Source of the DNA: Dactylosporangium fulvum
GTDB taxonomy: Bacteria; Actinomycetota; Actinomycetes; Mycobacteriales; Micromonosporaceae
Direction of reading: 5' to 3'
Assembly: GCF_025137375.1 (NCBI RefSeq)
Contig: NZ_CP073720.1
Span: 310,001 to 374,000, forward strand
Length of the DNA stretch: 64,000 bases
Part shown: piece after piece, positions 1 through 9,751 of the stretch
How positions within the stretch are numbered: position 1 is the stretch's first letter
Layout of the letters: each line of letters begins with the position of its first letter
The notes under the pieces: model-generated
Database searches by the model: none
What the model saw: only the letters and a program-made list of their open reading frames with translations
Told to the model about the DNA's origin: nothing
Translations under genes and position numbers: made by a program

Positions 1-1
1 C

Positions 2-580
2 GCGTCGATCGGCCCGCCGAACGTCACCAACTGGTACCTCGAGCCGACCTCCTGCCAGATCGGCCGCTCGGGCTGCGCCGTGTTCAAGGCCGCGCCGACG
101 GGTGACGTGGTCAGCTTCGCCGACGCGGCGTCCGGGGTGGGCACGATCACCCCGACGTACTGGTCGCTCGGCGCCGACCACCTGATCCGTCCCGAGTCGG
201 TCGTGGACAAGGACACCATCGTCATCGTCGGCGACACCGTCGCCCAGCAGGTGACCGGCGGCTACATCTGGGCGTACTCCCGCACGACCGGGAAGCGGTT
301 GTGGATGTCGGAGGTCGCCGGCGCGCTCATCGGCGGCGACCAGCGGAACTTCTACATCATCAACAACCAGTACCAGTTGCTGGTGCTCAACCTGGAGACC
401 GGCGCGGTCACGTCGAGCACCGAGCTGCGGATCCGTCCCGAGGACAAGTTCGTCTACAGCGAGCACCACCTGCACGCCGGCTACCTGGTGGTCGAGCGGC
501 TGCAGACGACGAAGGAGTCCGAGATCGACGACAAGTACTACTTCAGCATGAATACGGTGGTGCTGGTCGGCATCGGCTGA
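2..580 (+). CDS. PQQ-type beta-propeller protein, C-terminal part
   Basis: The reading frame is open from the first bases of the window, so the gene begins outside it; about 192 residues are visible. The visible part has the rhythm of PQQ/quinoprotein-like propeller blades, for example GYIWAYSRTTGKRLW followed by a strand, and NQYQLLVLNLETGAV. This is the pattern of a blade in which a Trp/Gly-rich segment closes each four-stranded sheet. In actinomycetes such proteins are usually membrane anchored or secreted, but the N-terminus is not visible, so location and ligand are unknown. The gene converges on the aminotransferase that follows, with about 70 bp between the stops. Confidence 0.7.
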   Translation, partial: ASIGPPNVTNWYLEPTSCQIGRSGCAVFKAAPTGDVVSFADAASGVGTITPTYWSLGADHLIRPESVVDKDTIVIVGDTVAQQVTGGYIWAYSRTTGKRLWMSEVAGALIGGDQRNFYIINNQYQLLVLNLETGAVTSSTELRIRPEDKFVYSEHHLHAGYLVVERLQTTKESEIDDKYYFSMNTVVLVGIG

Positions 581-652
581 CCCTGGTGGACTCCGCCCTG
601 ACCACGGAAACCCACCAAGGTCGACCTGAAGCCGGCGAGGAGGGACGGGCGA

Positions 653-1690
653 CTACAGGATGACGGCGAGGAACTTGTCGTTTTCCTCCGGAGTGCCGAT
701 CGTGACGCGGACGCCGTCGCCCTGGAAGGGTCGCACGATCACGCCCTCGGCTTCGCACTTCGCGGCGAAGTCGGCCGACTTGTCGCCCAGCGGGAGCCAG
801 AAGAAGTTGGACTGCGTCTCCGGCACCTCGGGGTACACCTTCCGGACCGCGGTCAGCACGCGCTCGCGCTCGGCGACCACCAGACCGACCCGGCGGTGCA
901 TCTCGTCCTCGGCGGCCAGGGCGGCCAGGGCCGCGGCCTGGGCGGCGGCCGATGTCGAGAACGGGGTGACGACCTTGCGGACCGCGCTCGCCACCTCGGG
1001 CGAGCCGATCAGGTAGCCGATACGCAGGCCGGCCAGGCCCCACGCCTTCGACATGGTGCGCAGGACGACGACGTTCGGGCGGTCACCGTACTCCACCAGG
1101 CCGTCGGGCACGGTGTTGTCGGTGACGAACTCGCGGTACGCCTCGTCCAGGGCCACGACGATGTTGTCCGGCACCTTGTCGAGGAACGCGTCGAGCTCGG
1201 CCTTGCGGACCACGGTGCCGGTCGGGTTGTTCGGGTTGCACACGATCACGAGGCGGGTCTTGTCGGTGATCGCGGCGGCCATCGCGTCGAGGTCGTGGCC
1301 GTGGTCGGCGGTGTTGGGCACCCGGACGCTGGTGGCGGCCGTGGTGGCGCCGATGATCGGGTACGCCTCGAAGGAACGCCACGCGTACACGGCCTCGTCA
1401 CCGGGCAGGCAGGTCACCCGGAACAGGTGCTCGAAGAGGGCCACCGAGCCGCAGCCGGTGGCGACCCGGTCGGCGTCGACGCCGAGGCGGGACGCGATTT
1501 TCTCGCGGAGCGCGACGACGCCCATGTCGGGGTAGCGGTGCGCGCCCGTGATCGCCTCGGCGACGGCCTCCGCGACGCCGGGCAGCGGGCCGTACGGCAC
1601 CTCGTTGCTGGCCAGCTTGATCGCGCCGGGGACGCTGCGGCCGGGTACGTACGGGGGAAGGGCTTCGAGGTCGGGGCGGGTGAGGCTCAT
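653..1690 (-). CDS. pat: Aromatic amino acid aminotransferase (HisC/Pat family)
   Basis: A 345-residue fold-type I PLP aminotransferase. It carries the NPNNPTG motif near residue 152, the PLP pyridine Asp in LDEAY (about D182) and the Schiff-base lysine in TMSKAWGLAG (about K215). The family covers histidinol-phosphate aminotransferase and the actinobacterial aromatic aminotransferase Pat. The Pat reading is preferred because the gene ends an operon headed by 4-hydroxyphenylpyruvate dioxygenase, whose substrate Pat makes from tyrosine; no other his gene is near. The ATG at 1690 overlaps the stop of the upstream RDD gene by 4 bp (ATGA), which points to translational coupling. HisC remains the alternative. 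Confidence 0.85.
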   Translation of the reverse strand: MSLTRPDLEALPPYVPGRSVPGAIKLASNEVPYGPLPGVAEAVAEAITGAHRYPDMGVVALREKIASRLGVDADRVATGCGSVALFEHLFRVTCLPGDEAVYAWRSFEAYPIIGATTAATSVRVPNTADHGHDLDAMAAAITDKTRLVIVCNPNNPTGTVVRKAELDAFLDKVPDNIVVALDEAYREFVTDNTVPDGLVEYGDRPNVVVLRTMSKAWGLAGLRIGYLIGSPEVASAVRKVVTPFSTSAAAQAAALAALAAEDEMHRRVGLVVAERERVLTAVRKVYPEVPETQSNFFWLPLGDKSADFAAKCEAEGVIVRPFQGDGVRVTIGTPEENDKFLAVIL

Positions 1691-2898
1691 CGCTGTTCTC
1701 CGGCGTTCTCGGTCGGTGGGGGTGTGGAGGGTTCCGCCTGCACCACGACGGTGCCGGCGGAGCGGTCGTGGAACGCCCGGCGCAGCGGCCAGTCGATCAC
1801 TGGGGAGAGGCTGTCGAGGAATTGCAGGACGAAGCCGATGCCGCAGGTCCACAGCAGGACCGACAGGCCCAGCGGGTTCCAGCGGCGGATGGCCCGGCCG
1901 AAGCCGATCGGCTCCTCGCTCTCCAGCCGCATCACCTTGATTTTGAGCAGGCGTTTGCCGACGGTCTGCCCGCTGTTGGCGATGGAGGGCACCTCGTACG
2001 CGAACCAGAGCGCCGCGATCAGGATGAGGATCACGATCTGCAGGGAGCTGGCCCGTTCCGGGCTGACGAGGTCGCTGGTCGACTCGCCGGCGAGCTGGCG
2101 GCGCCAGATCTCGCGCATGACCGGCCACATGTCGCTGAGCCACTGGTAGATGAACCAGCCGGTGACGGCCGCGTTGAGCAACGCGACGACCGCGATGTCG
2201 ATGAGCCGGGCGAGCAGCCGGGCGCCGAGCGACGCGATCGGCCGGCCGTGCGGCTTGACGGCGCCCTGGCCGGGGAGGCCGGCCTGCGGGGGCAGCAGCA
2301 CCTGGACGGCGCCGGTGGGCAGGGTGCCCTGCTGCAGCAGCCCGGGCGGTGCCGGCGTGCCGGGCGGCAGGACGATCGCGCCGGGCGGGAGCTGCCCGGC
2401 CGGGAACCCGTCGGGCGGCACCGGCGTGCCGGGCGGGAGGACGACGGCCCCGTGCGGCAGCGGCGTGCCGGGCGCGACAGGCGCCGGCGGCCAGCCCGGC
2501 GTGGCCGGTGAACTGGGAGCGCTGGGAGTGCCGGAGGCACCTGGGGTGCTGGCGGTGCCAGGAGCGCCGGTGGAACCGGGCGCACCCGCGGACGAGCCCG
2601 GCGCACCGAAACCACCCGGAGTGCCCGAAATGCCACCGTAGGGCGGCGGCGCCGCCGGAGCGGCGGGCTCGGACGACTCCGGAGGAGCGGCCGAGGACGG
2701 AGCCCAGGAAGACGACGACGCAGAGGAAGACGGCGGCGTGGACGTGGGTTTGGCCCAGGAGGGCGGTTCGGCACCCGGCGGAGGGCCGGACGGCGTCGGT
2801 TCGGACGCCGGGATCGGCTCCCCGAGCCACCCTTCCCCGTCCCAGTACCGCTGGACGTCAGGGTCGACCGGATCCTTGTACCAACCGGGTTCTGTCAC
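1687..2898 (-). CDS. DUF2510-RDD family membrane protein
   Basis: A 403-residue protein. The N-terminus (about residues 3-30) is a DUF2510 module, GWYKDPVDPDVQRYWDGEGW. A long Pro/Gly/Ala-rich low-complexity linker (about residues 35-225) follows. The C-terminus is an RDD domain with three or four membrane segments, beginning ARLLARLIDIAVVALL and containing the second conserved patch GKRLLKIKVM. RDD proteins are poorly understood; some are linked to ion or small-molecule transport. The GTG start at 2898 overlaps the stop of the preceding RDD gene (GTGA), and the end overlaps pat, so the protein is co-translated within the hppD operon. Its role there is unknown. Confidence 0.85.
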   Translation of the reverse strand: MTEPGWYKDPVDPDVQRYWDGEGWLGEPIPASEPTPSGPPPGAEPPSWAKPTSTPPSSSASSSSWAPSSAAPPESSEPAAPAAPPPYGGISGTPGGFGAPGSSAGAPGSTGAPGTASTPGASGTPSAPSSPATPGWPPAPVAPGTPLPHGAVVLPPGTPVPPDGFPAGQLPPGAIVLPPGTPAPPGLLQQGTLPTGAVQVLLPPQAGLPGQGAVKPHGRPIASLGARLLARLIDIAVVALLNAAVTGWFIYQWLSDMWPVMREIWRRQLAGESTSDLVSPERASSLQIVILILIAALWFAYEVPSIANSGQTVGKRLLKIKVMRLESEEPIGFGRAIRRWNPLGLSVLLWTCGIGFVLQFLDSLSPVIDWPLRRAFHDRSAGTVVVQAEPSTPPPTENAGEQR

Positions 2899-3542
2899 GT
2901 GCTGACCTTTACCACAACCGTCTCCGCCACCTTGTCATGCAGGCACTGCTGGTAGGGCTTGTCCCACAGCTGCCACAGTCCGTCAACCCACGAGAACAGT
3001 GGCACTACGCCGCCGACCAGGAACTGCATCGCCCAGCGCTTCGCGGCGACACCTCGGGTGATCGGCGCCGCGGGGTTGTCCAGCCGGATCAGTCGCAGTT
3101 TCATCGCCCGCTTGCCGAGCGTAACGCCCCGGCGGTTCGGGAACAGTTCCACGTGGTAGAGATAGACCGCCACCATGGACAGCACGACCAGGCCCAGCTC
3201 GACGGCCAGCAGCGGTCCGAAGATCATCGCGAGGTTGGGCTCGCCGATGATCTCGCCGGTCTCCGGGTCGGTCGACAGCCCGGCGAACTCCGCGCCGATG
3301 ATCGCGAACATGCCGATCATCGCGGGGATCGCCAGCAGGAGCAACACGCCCGCCAGGACGGCGACGTCGATGAGATAGGCGAGGAGCCGGTCCCCGAAGC
3401 CGGCCAGTGGCATGCCGTTGGGTGCCCGCGGCACGGGTGGAACCGTGAATTGCGGTCCATATTGTGGATAAGCCTGTGGATAACCGGGTGGTGGCCCGTA
3501 GCTGGGGACACCACCCGGTCTCGGCTGGCCGGGGTAACTCAC
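2895..3542 (-). CDS. RDD family membrane protein
   Basis: A 215-residue protein with a short Pro/Tyr/Gly-rich N-terminus followed by an RDD domain: GFGDRLLAYLIDVAVLAG starts the first membrane segment, and TLGKRAMKLRLIRLD is the conserved cytoplasmic patch. About three or four membrane segments are predicted by eye. The GTG start at 3542 (VSYPGQPRPGG) is chosen because it is the first start after the hppD stop, 10 bp away, and begins the compositionally typical Pro-rich leader. Longer in-frame extensions run through hppD and look like antisense noise. It is the second gene of the hppD operon, and two consecutive RDD proteins suggest a heteromeric membrane partner pair. Confidence 0.83.
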   Translation of the reverse strand: MSYPGQPRPGGVPSYGPPPGYPQAYPQYGPQFTVPPVPRAPNGMPLAGFGDRLLAYLIDVAVLAGVLLLLAIPAMIGMFAIIGAEFAGLSTDPETGEIIGEPNLAMIFGPLLAVELGLVVLSMVAVYLYHVELFPNRRGVTLGKRAMKLRLIRLDNPAAPITRGVAAKRWAMQFLVGGVVPLFSWVDGLWQLWDKPYQQCLHDKVAETVVVKVST

Positions 3543-3552
3543 CCGAACAGTG

Positions 3553-4777
<1,225 letters not shown>

Positions 4778-4802
4778 TTCGCGGCAGATTTGGCGGGAAC
4801 GG

Positions 4803-5297
4803 GTGAGCAGGTTGCCCAGTGAAATCGACTCTCTCGATGCACGGCTGATCGCGCTGCTGAAGGCCGAGCCGAGGATCGGCGTGCTGGAGTGCTCCCGCCG
4901 CCTGCGCGTCGCCCGCGGCACCGTCCAGGCGCGGCTCGACCGGCTCGCCGAACGGGGCGTGATCCGCGGTCACGGGCCCGAGATCGATCCGGCGGCGCTG
5001 GGCTACGGCGTGACCGCGTTCGTGACGCTGGAGATCCGCCAGCGCTTCGGCCACGACCCGGTCGCCGCCCACCTGGCCGAGATCCCGGAGGTCCTCGAAG
5101 CGCACACGATCACCGGCTCCGGCGACCTGCTGTGCCGGATCGTCGCCCGGTCCAACGCCGACCTGCAACGGGTGATCGACCGGGTGATGAACTTCGAGGG
5201 CATCGTGCGCTCGTCGACGATCATCGCTCTGGCGGAGCAGATCCCGTATCGTGTGCTTCCGCTGGTGACGGCCGCCGCCGCTCGCCCGGAAGGGTGA
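4803..5297 (+). CDS. Lrp/AsnC family transcriptional regulator
   Basis: About 164 residues from the GTG at 4803. The N-terminal winged helix-turn-helix (SLDARLIALLKAEPRIGVLE then ARGTVQARLDRLAERGVI) is followed by the RAM effector domain with the conserved VTAFVTLEI strand and AHTITGSGDLLCRI. The GTG start is preferred over the in-frame ATG at 4761 because the earlier codon lies within the palindromic operator and adds residues absent from typical members. It is divergently placed to hppD, so by family behaviour it is the likely regulator of the hppD-rdd-rdd-pat operon and of itself, with tyrosine or 4-hydroxyphenylpyruvate as plausible effector; this is inference. Confidence 0.85.
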   Translation: MSRLPSEIDSLDARLIALLKAEPRIGVLECSRRLRVARGTVQARLDRLAERGVIRGHGPEIDPAALGYGVTAFVTLEIRQRFGHDPVAAHLAEIPEVLEAHTITGSGDLLCRIVARSNADLQRVIDRVMNFEGIVRSSTIIALAEQIPYRVLPLVTAAAARPEG

Positions 5298-5355
5298 ATC
5301 CTCACGACACGGGCATTCCCGGCCATCCCTCGCCGTATGATCCGGCGCCGGTACC

Positions 5356-6690
5356 GTGCTTGCCGTGGCGAGGAGAGGAGCGGTCCGCAACTTCGAGACG
5401 GTGCTCGGCGCGATCGGCGTCCTCGCGCTGATCATCACGGGCATCCTGGTCACCGGCTGGAACCCGGTCCCCAAGGTCACCGACTGGTGGGAGAAGGTCG
5501 CCTCCAACGCCGGCAAACTCTCCACACCGGAGACCTCCTGGACCGACCGGGTCGGCGGCCAGCCGTCCGCGGCGGTCGTCGCCGGCGACGCGGCGATCGT
5601 GACGATGCGCGGCACCATCGAGGCCCGCGGCCTGAGCAGCGGCACCGTGCTGTGGACGAAGGAGGCCGACTGGGCCGGCGTGGCCGGTGACGACGGGAAC
5701 GTCGTCGCGATCGTCGGTCGGCGCGGCCTGGGCCTGCAGGCCCTCGACCCGTCCAGCGGCAACCCGAAGTGGAAAGACGGCGACGCGGTCGGCGCGTGGA
5801 CCTACCGCGACATGGTTCTCACGCTCGCCTGCGCCGCGATGTCGGACTGCACGCTGACCGCCCGCGCCCCCAAGGACGGCGCGCAGCTGTGGAAGCTGAC
5901 CCTGCCCGGCATCGGCCGCGTCCACAACGGCGTCAACAGCGACCTGCTCGGCACCCGGCTGGTCTCCGACACGTTCGATGACGCCGTCTCGGCGATCCCC
6001 CGCTCGGTCCCCGCGATGCTGGGCTTCCCGATCGACCAGCGGGTCCAGGTCGTCGACACGGTCAACGGCAAGCGGCTGCGCCAGGAGGAGCCCAGCGCGA
6101 CGTCCCGCGTCGTCGTGGCCGGCGGCCGCGTGCTCGTGTCCACGGCGACGCCGAAGGACGGCAACTGCCGGTACAGCCTCGAAGCACGCGACGCCTCGAC
6201 CGGCAAGTCGGTCTGGAAGAAGGACGGCTACAACCTGCGCACGTCGTCGGGCGCCGGCTGCGAGCAGCGCAAGGACCCCTCCGGCGCCGACACCGTGATC
6301 GTGGCGACGCGGGGCGACAACCGCGAGGTGCTCCTGTCGCCGCGCGACGGCAAGGAGCTGTGGGTCGGCAACGAGGGCGACGAGATCGTGGCGGTCGACA
6401 GCCAGTACGGCCTGGTGCGCACGAACGGCGGCAAGACGCTGGTCGTCGTGAACCTCACCAAGGGCGGCAAGGCCTGGGAGCATGCGGTCTCGGCGAAGGC
6501 CGACGTGGCGGTGACCCGCTGGGCGGTGCTGGTGCGCGACTCGTCCGAGGGCGGCAAACTGCTGGCGTACGCCCCGGACAGCGGCCGGCAGCTGCTGGAC
6601 GCGAAGACCTCGTCGGATGTGCTGGGCGTCGGCGAGAAGGGCTTGATGATCGGCCGCGGCCGGACCATCGGCTACCTGCCGTTCTCTTGA
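5356..6690 (+). CDS. Membrane-anchored PQQ-like beta-propeller protein
   Basis: A 444-residue protein. One membrane segment near residues 17-33 (VLGAIGVLALIITGILV) is followed by an extracytoplasmic domain made of PQQ/BamB-like propeller blades (GTIEARGLSSGTVLWTKEAD, ARDASTGKSVWKKDGYN, SPRDGKELWVGNEGD). A TATGAT -10-like hexamer sits at 5336-5341, giving a very short leader to the GTG at 5356; the GTG at 5365 is the alternative start. The catalytic residues of quinoprotein dehydrogenases are not recognisable, so a binding or scaffold role is more likely than an enzyme. It belongs to the same broad family as the truncated protein at the window start and the propellers near 44-45 kb and 57-61 kb. 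Confidence 0.75.
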   Translation: MLAVARRGAVRNFETVLGAIGVLALIITGILVTGWNPVPKVTDWWEKVASNAGKLSTPETSWTDRVGGQPSAAVVAGDAAIVTMRGTIEARGLSSGTVLWTKEADWAGVAGDDGNVVAIVGRRGLGLQALDPSSGNPKWKDGDAVGAWTYRDMVLTLACAAMSDCTLTARAPKDGAQLWKLTLPGIGRVHNGVNSDLLGTRLVSDTFDDAVSAIPRSVPAMLGFPIDQRVQVVDTVNGKRLRQEEPSATSRVVVAGGRVLVSTATPKDGNCRYSLEARDASTGKSVWKKDGYNLRTSSGAGCEQRKDPSGADTVIVATRGDNREVLLSPRDGKELWVGNEGDEIVAVDSQYGLVRTNGGKTLVVVNLTKGGKAWEHAVSAKADVAVTRWAVLVRDSSEGGKLLAYAPDSGRQLLDAKTSSDVLGVGEKGLMIGRGRTIGYLPFS

Positions 6691-6756
6691 CCAGGCCGTC
6701 CGGACTGGGCGGTTCGCGCTGTACTCCGCGTCCGGCGGCTCTTCCGTCCCGCCCCG

Positions 6757-7065
6757 GTGGTCATCAGCGAGGCCGGTCTCGCGCTGCGCGTAGCGGGAAT
6801 CAACCGGGCGGTGCCCTGGTCGGCGATCGACGCCGTGCTCGTCGAAGCTCACGTCGACACCACGGACAACAGCCGCACCTTGCGGCTGGTCCTTGTCCCC
6901 GCGCAGGGCGCCGACCTGGGCGTGCCCGCGGCCTACCAGAACACGGTCGACGGTAGGCCCTCGGTCGTGCTGCTCGACCTGGACGAGATCCACGACGCGG
7001 AGTCGGCGATCCAGGCCCTGGGCCGGTTCGCCCACGACCGGTTCGTCTACGCGCCGGGCAACTGA
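6757..7065 (+). CDS. Hypothetical protein, PH-like fold possible
   Basis: A 102-residue conserved-looking protein beginning VVISEAGLALRV and containing the VPWSAIDAVLVE pattern. This strand-strand-(V/I)PW-x-(E/A)I arrangement is seen in small PH-like domains (bPH family), which is only a weak suggestion. The frame stays open upstream to 6691, directly after the stop of the propeller gene and in the same frame, with plausible residues (VLRVRRLFRPAPVVIS), but no ATG/GTG/TTG occurs there, so GTG 6757 is taken. Spacing suggests cotranscription with the propeller gene. No function can be assigned. Confidence 0.55.
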   Translation: MVISEAGLALRVAGINRAVPWSAIDAVLVEAHVDTTDNSRTLRLVLVPAQGADLGVPAAYQNTVDGRPSVVLLDLDEIHDAESAIQALGRFAHDRFVYAPGN

Positions 7066-7092
7066 CGTTGAGCGGCGGTAGAGAATGGCCGG

Positions 7093-7998
7093 ATGGCCTG
7101 GGAACAGAGCGCGTGGTCGTTGACCGAAGGCGACATCGCGGCCTTCTCACGATCTCTGGACCGGCCGCTGCCGGCTGCCTTCATTGATCATTATCTGCTG
7201 GTCAGTAACGGCGGATGGTTTCCGGACGGTGTGGAGAGCCCCCTCGGTGTTCACGGATTCCACCCGATCACGTATGGATCGCTGTCCATCGAGCGCCTGA
7301 TCGAGGACATGGGGCTGCGACAGCGCGGCGAGGTGCCGTTTGCGTATGACGCTGGAGGCAACCAGTTCCTGCTGGTCCTTGCGACAGGTCAAGTCGACCG
7401 CTGGTTCGTCGACGGAGGGAGGCGGGAGCCGACCGGCCTGTCCATCGCGGAGTTCCTCGATCAGTGCCGTGCCGATCTTGCGCCCGCCGCTGCGCATCGC
7501 CCGTCGGAGCAGGAGTTGGCGGACGCAGTGGTGGCGGCGACCCGCACCGCGGTCACCGAACTGTTCCAGCGGTACCCCACCCACCGCTTCTACTACTTGT
7601 CCTTGATCACCACGGGTGAGGTGCACCCGCCGTGCCTGTCCGCCTGGTCGCACGAGGCCCTGCACGCCGTCGGCGACGATCCGGATCTGCGCTGGTCGTA
7701 CGCCGATTCGCCGTTCAACCTGTTCGGGGCGCAGCACTTCGCAAAGGTCCGCCGGTTGTGCGAGGGCCGAGGGGCCGACACCGACGCGGAAGCCGACCTG
7801 CGCCTGCGAGCCATGGAATCGGCGATGAGCCGGCTCGACCGCGAGGGCCTCTTCGGCCGGGGCGCGGCACGAGACGGGGTGGTCGTCAATGTCGAGGTGA
7901 TGCCACCGGACTTCACCAACACCGAACGGGCACTTCGCCTCAACCCGCCGCAGGCGCTGACCGGCTGGCTCGCCGAGGCAGCGGCCGACCCCGACTGA
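7093..7998 (+). CDS. SUKH (SMI1/KNR4)-DUF4303 fusion, immunity-type protein
   Basis: A 301-residue protein in two parts. Residues about 1-135 fit the SUKH superfamily (LPAAFIDHYLLVSNGGWFPD is the LP-x(n)-hydrophobic-x-GG signature, then FAYDAGGNQFLL and the closing SIAEFLDQC helix). Residues about 140-300 fit DUF4303: an AVVAATRTAVTELFQRYP helix, then FYYLSLITTGEVHPPCLSAWS. SUKH proteins are typically immunity proteins that neutralise polymorphic or contact-dependent toxins, and DUF4303 is often found in the same settings. No toxin or secretion gene is adjacent, so this is an orphan immunity gene or a domain used for another protein-binding role. The start at ATG 7093 is 27 bp after the previous stop. 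Confidence 0.7.
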   Translation: MAWEQSAWSLTEGDIAAFSRSLDRPLPAAFIDHYLLVSNGGWFPDGVESPLGVHGFHPITYGSLSIERLIEDMGLRQRGEVPFAYDAGGNQFLLVLATGQVDRWFVDGGRREPTGLSIAEFLDQCRADLAPAAAHRPSEQELADAVVAATRTAVTELFQRYPTHRFYYLSLITTGEVHPPCLSAWSHEALHAVGDDPDLRWSYADSPFNLFGAQHFAKVRRLCEGRGADTDAEADLRLRAMESAMSRLDREGLFGRGAARDGVVVNVEVMPPDFTNTERALRLNPPQALTGWLAEAAADPD

Positions 7999-8054
7999 AC
8001 CGCGATAACGGCCTGGCAGGAAAACCGACTCGGGTCAGGAGCCGACGTCGCCGC

Positions 8055-8654
8055 TCAGCCGCGGCTCACCGCGTAGCGGAGGTGGGTGACGAGCGAGGTC
8101 TGCCGGGCCTCGATCTGGGTCAGTTCGGTCTTCTCGACGCCGTCGAACAGCCGCTCGCCCTTGCCGAGCAGCACCGGCGCGACGTGCAGGCGCAGCTCGT
8201 CCAGCAGGCCCGCGGCCAGGAACTGGTTGACGGTCGCGGCGCCACCGGCGACGGCGACGTTCCGGTCCCCCGCCGCCTCCCGGGCCAGCTTGAGCGCCTC
8301 GGTGATCCCGCCGGTCACGAAGTGGAACGTGGTGCCGCCGGCCATCTCCAGCGACGGGCGCTCGTGGTGGGTCAGCACGAAGACCGGGGCGTGGTACGGC
8401 GGCTCCTCACCCCACCAGCCCTGCCAGGTGAGATCCCACTCGCCGCGGCCCGGGCCGAACATGTTGCGGCCCATGATGAACGCACCGGCATCGACGATGG
8501 CGGCGAGTTCCGCCGCGTTCTCCTCCGCCGCGTCGAACATCCACTGGTGCAGGCTGTTGTCCACACCCTCACCGAACGGGGCGTCGGCGCTCTGGTTCGG
8601 CCCTGCGACGAACCCGTCCAGCGAAGCACCCATGTCAACGACAACCTTGCTCAT
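8055..8654 (-). CDS. Dihydrofolate reductase family protein (RibD C-terminal type)
   Basis: About 199 residues. It starts with the typical MSKVVVDMGASLDGFVAGP strand and active-site loop, has GAFIMGRNMFGPG in the second conserved block, PVFVLTHHERPS, and AVAGGAATVNQFLAAGLLDE, the NADPH-binding Gly-rich motif. The family includes the RibD/RibG reductase domain and many uncharacterised NADPH-dependent reductases; this stand-alone form is not a housekeeping FolA. The ATG at 8654 is chosen because it begins at the conserved first strand. The gene stands alone between the SUKH gene (convergent) and the toxin-antitoxin pair. Confidence 0.85.
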   Translation of the reverse strand: MSKVVVDMGASLDGFVAGPNQSADAPFGEGVDNSLHQWMFDAAEENAAELAAIVDAGAFIMGRNMFGPGRGEWDLTWQGWWGEEPPYHAPVFVLTHHERPSLEMAGGTTFHFVTGGITEALKLAREAAGDRNVAVAGGAATVNQFLAAGLLDELRLHVAPVLLGKGERLFDGVEKTELTQIEARQTSLVTHLRYAVSRG

Positions 8655-8933
8655 CTCGGGAGTCCTCTCATCACGGTGCGGGGCCGTCCTGCCCCTCTCA
8701 CCCATCAGTCGGATCCGCCCGCCGAACCTCTACATCCGCTCGAAAAAATCTTGAGCAAACGACTGGGGAGCCGCGGAGCGCCGTGCGGACCTGCTCGCCG
8801 GCCCAGCGCTCGTACGTTCTTGCACCGCTCTATGAGGCGGAGTCCGTTTATTCATGATCCAGTCCAAAAATTGGTGTCGGAGGCCCGCCGATGTAGCTGC
8901 GCTCAAGGTCGCCGGTCAGCGACGCAACCTGGA

Positions 8934-9290
8934 TCAGTCTGTCTGCTTCGGGTGTCTGGTACCCGCATACATCACGATGACCTTGTGCGCCGCGTCGTCG
9001 ACGAGATACCAGATGCGTCCGCCACCGGTCACTTCGATCTGCCACTGCGGCAGCAGCCATTTGGAGCCGCTGTAACCGCCGTTCGCCAGCGACCCCTTGA
9101 GCCGGTGATGCCTCTCGGTGGGCGCAGGAGTCGGGTTGTCGCGCATGGCCAGATAGGCCGTCCGGGTCGGACCTGGCGCCTGGACACACAGATCCGACCA
9201 GCCTTTCGCCGCGTCGTTCGTGCCGAAGATCACGTCCCATTCCGGGTGAACTGGGGGTGGGGCGACACGGTCGCCGCGGCGCGGGCTCAC
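8934..9290 (-). CDS. RelE-like toxin of a type II toxin-antitoxin pair
   Basis: A 118-residue basic protein with the RelE/HigB-like C-terminal pattern: WQIEVTGGGRIWYLVDD (beta strand with Gly turn), HKVIVMYAGTRHPKQTD at the end. The middle contains TERHHRLKGSLANGGY, matching the helix-to-strand link where such toxins bind the ribosome or mRNA. The start GTG at 9290 overlaps the antitoxin stop by 4 bp (GTGA), a typical antitoxin-first arrangement. Catalytic residues cannot be named with certainty. Family placement rests on pattern and context rather than on a database match. Confidence 0.65.
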   Translation of the reverse strand: MSPRRGDRVAPPPVHPEWDVIFGTNDAAKGWSDLCVQAPGPTRTAYLAMRDNPTPAPTERHHRLKGSLANGGYSGSKWLLPQWQIEVTGGGRIWYLVDDAAHKVIVMYAGTRHPKQTD

Positions 9291-9751
9291 TTGCCGACCA
9301 CCGGCTCAGGCACGGTGCCGTGGTCTTCGGCTGGTTGTTTGAGGATGGCCACGAGTTCGGGGTCTGCGTGCACCTCGGCTGTGTGCTTCCACTCGATGAT
9401 GAGCTGCCAGACCGGGCCGAAGTTGTCGAGGTCGAGCCCAGCGCGCAAGATGCCGAGGAACTCGTCAAGAAACGCGTCGAGGTCCTCGTCGGGCAGAAGT
9501 CGCAGCCAGGGGAACGCGTGCGCAGCGATCTTGCCTGCGGCAACGGGGTCGGCTTCGGCGAGGTAGGCGAGGACTTCGATGGCGGCCTTGACCACCTCGC
9601 GTTCTTGTTCGTGCCGGGATGCGGTGGTGACAACGATGTCTTCCGCGTCCCGCCTGCGGAGGCGGATGTGGCGTCCGCTGCGGAGCGACGCCAACGTGTC
9701 GTTCGGCCTCTGGAGGAGGTCGGAGAAGTTGGCCACAGCTGCGATGCTCAT
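9287..9751 (-). CDS. Phd/YefM-like antitoxin with C-terminal extension
   Basis: A 154-residue protein. The N-terminus (MSIAAVANFSDLLQRP then LRRRDAEDIVVTTASR) fits the Phd/YefM prevent-host-death fold, which binds the operator and starts with a short strand and the residues that approach DNA. The remaining 100 residues are acidic and helical (DEDLDAFLDEFLGILRAGLD), longer than in most Phd proteins, and presumably wrap the toxin. It is first in the operon and overlaps the toxin by 4 bp. An inverted repeat lies directly before its start codon, consistent with autoregulation. Confidence 0.65.
   Translation of the reverse strand: MSIAAVANFSDLLQRPNDTLASLRSGRHIRLRRRDAEDIVVTTASRHEQEREVVKAAIEVLAYLAEADPVAAGKIAAHAFPWLRLLPDEDLDAFLDEFLGILRAGLDLDNFGPVWQLIIEWKHTAEVHADPELVAILKQPAEDHGTVPEPVVGK

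Noticed and set aside
580..652. Terminator between the first gene and pat
   Set aside because: Only an imperfect 10-bp pairing with a loop of about 20 nt is present, too weak to list.
1691..2830. Upstream extension of the aminotransferase frame
   Set aside because: The extra residues are Arg/Ala/His-rich antisense to the Pro-rich linker of the RDD gene; the ATG at 1690 gives the normal protein.
7632..9566. Long plus-strand open frame of over 600 codons
   Set aside because: It runs antisense to the reductase, toxin and antitoxin genes, has Arg/Ser-rich composition and no domain pattern; a GC-skew artefact.
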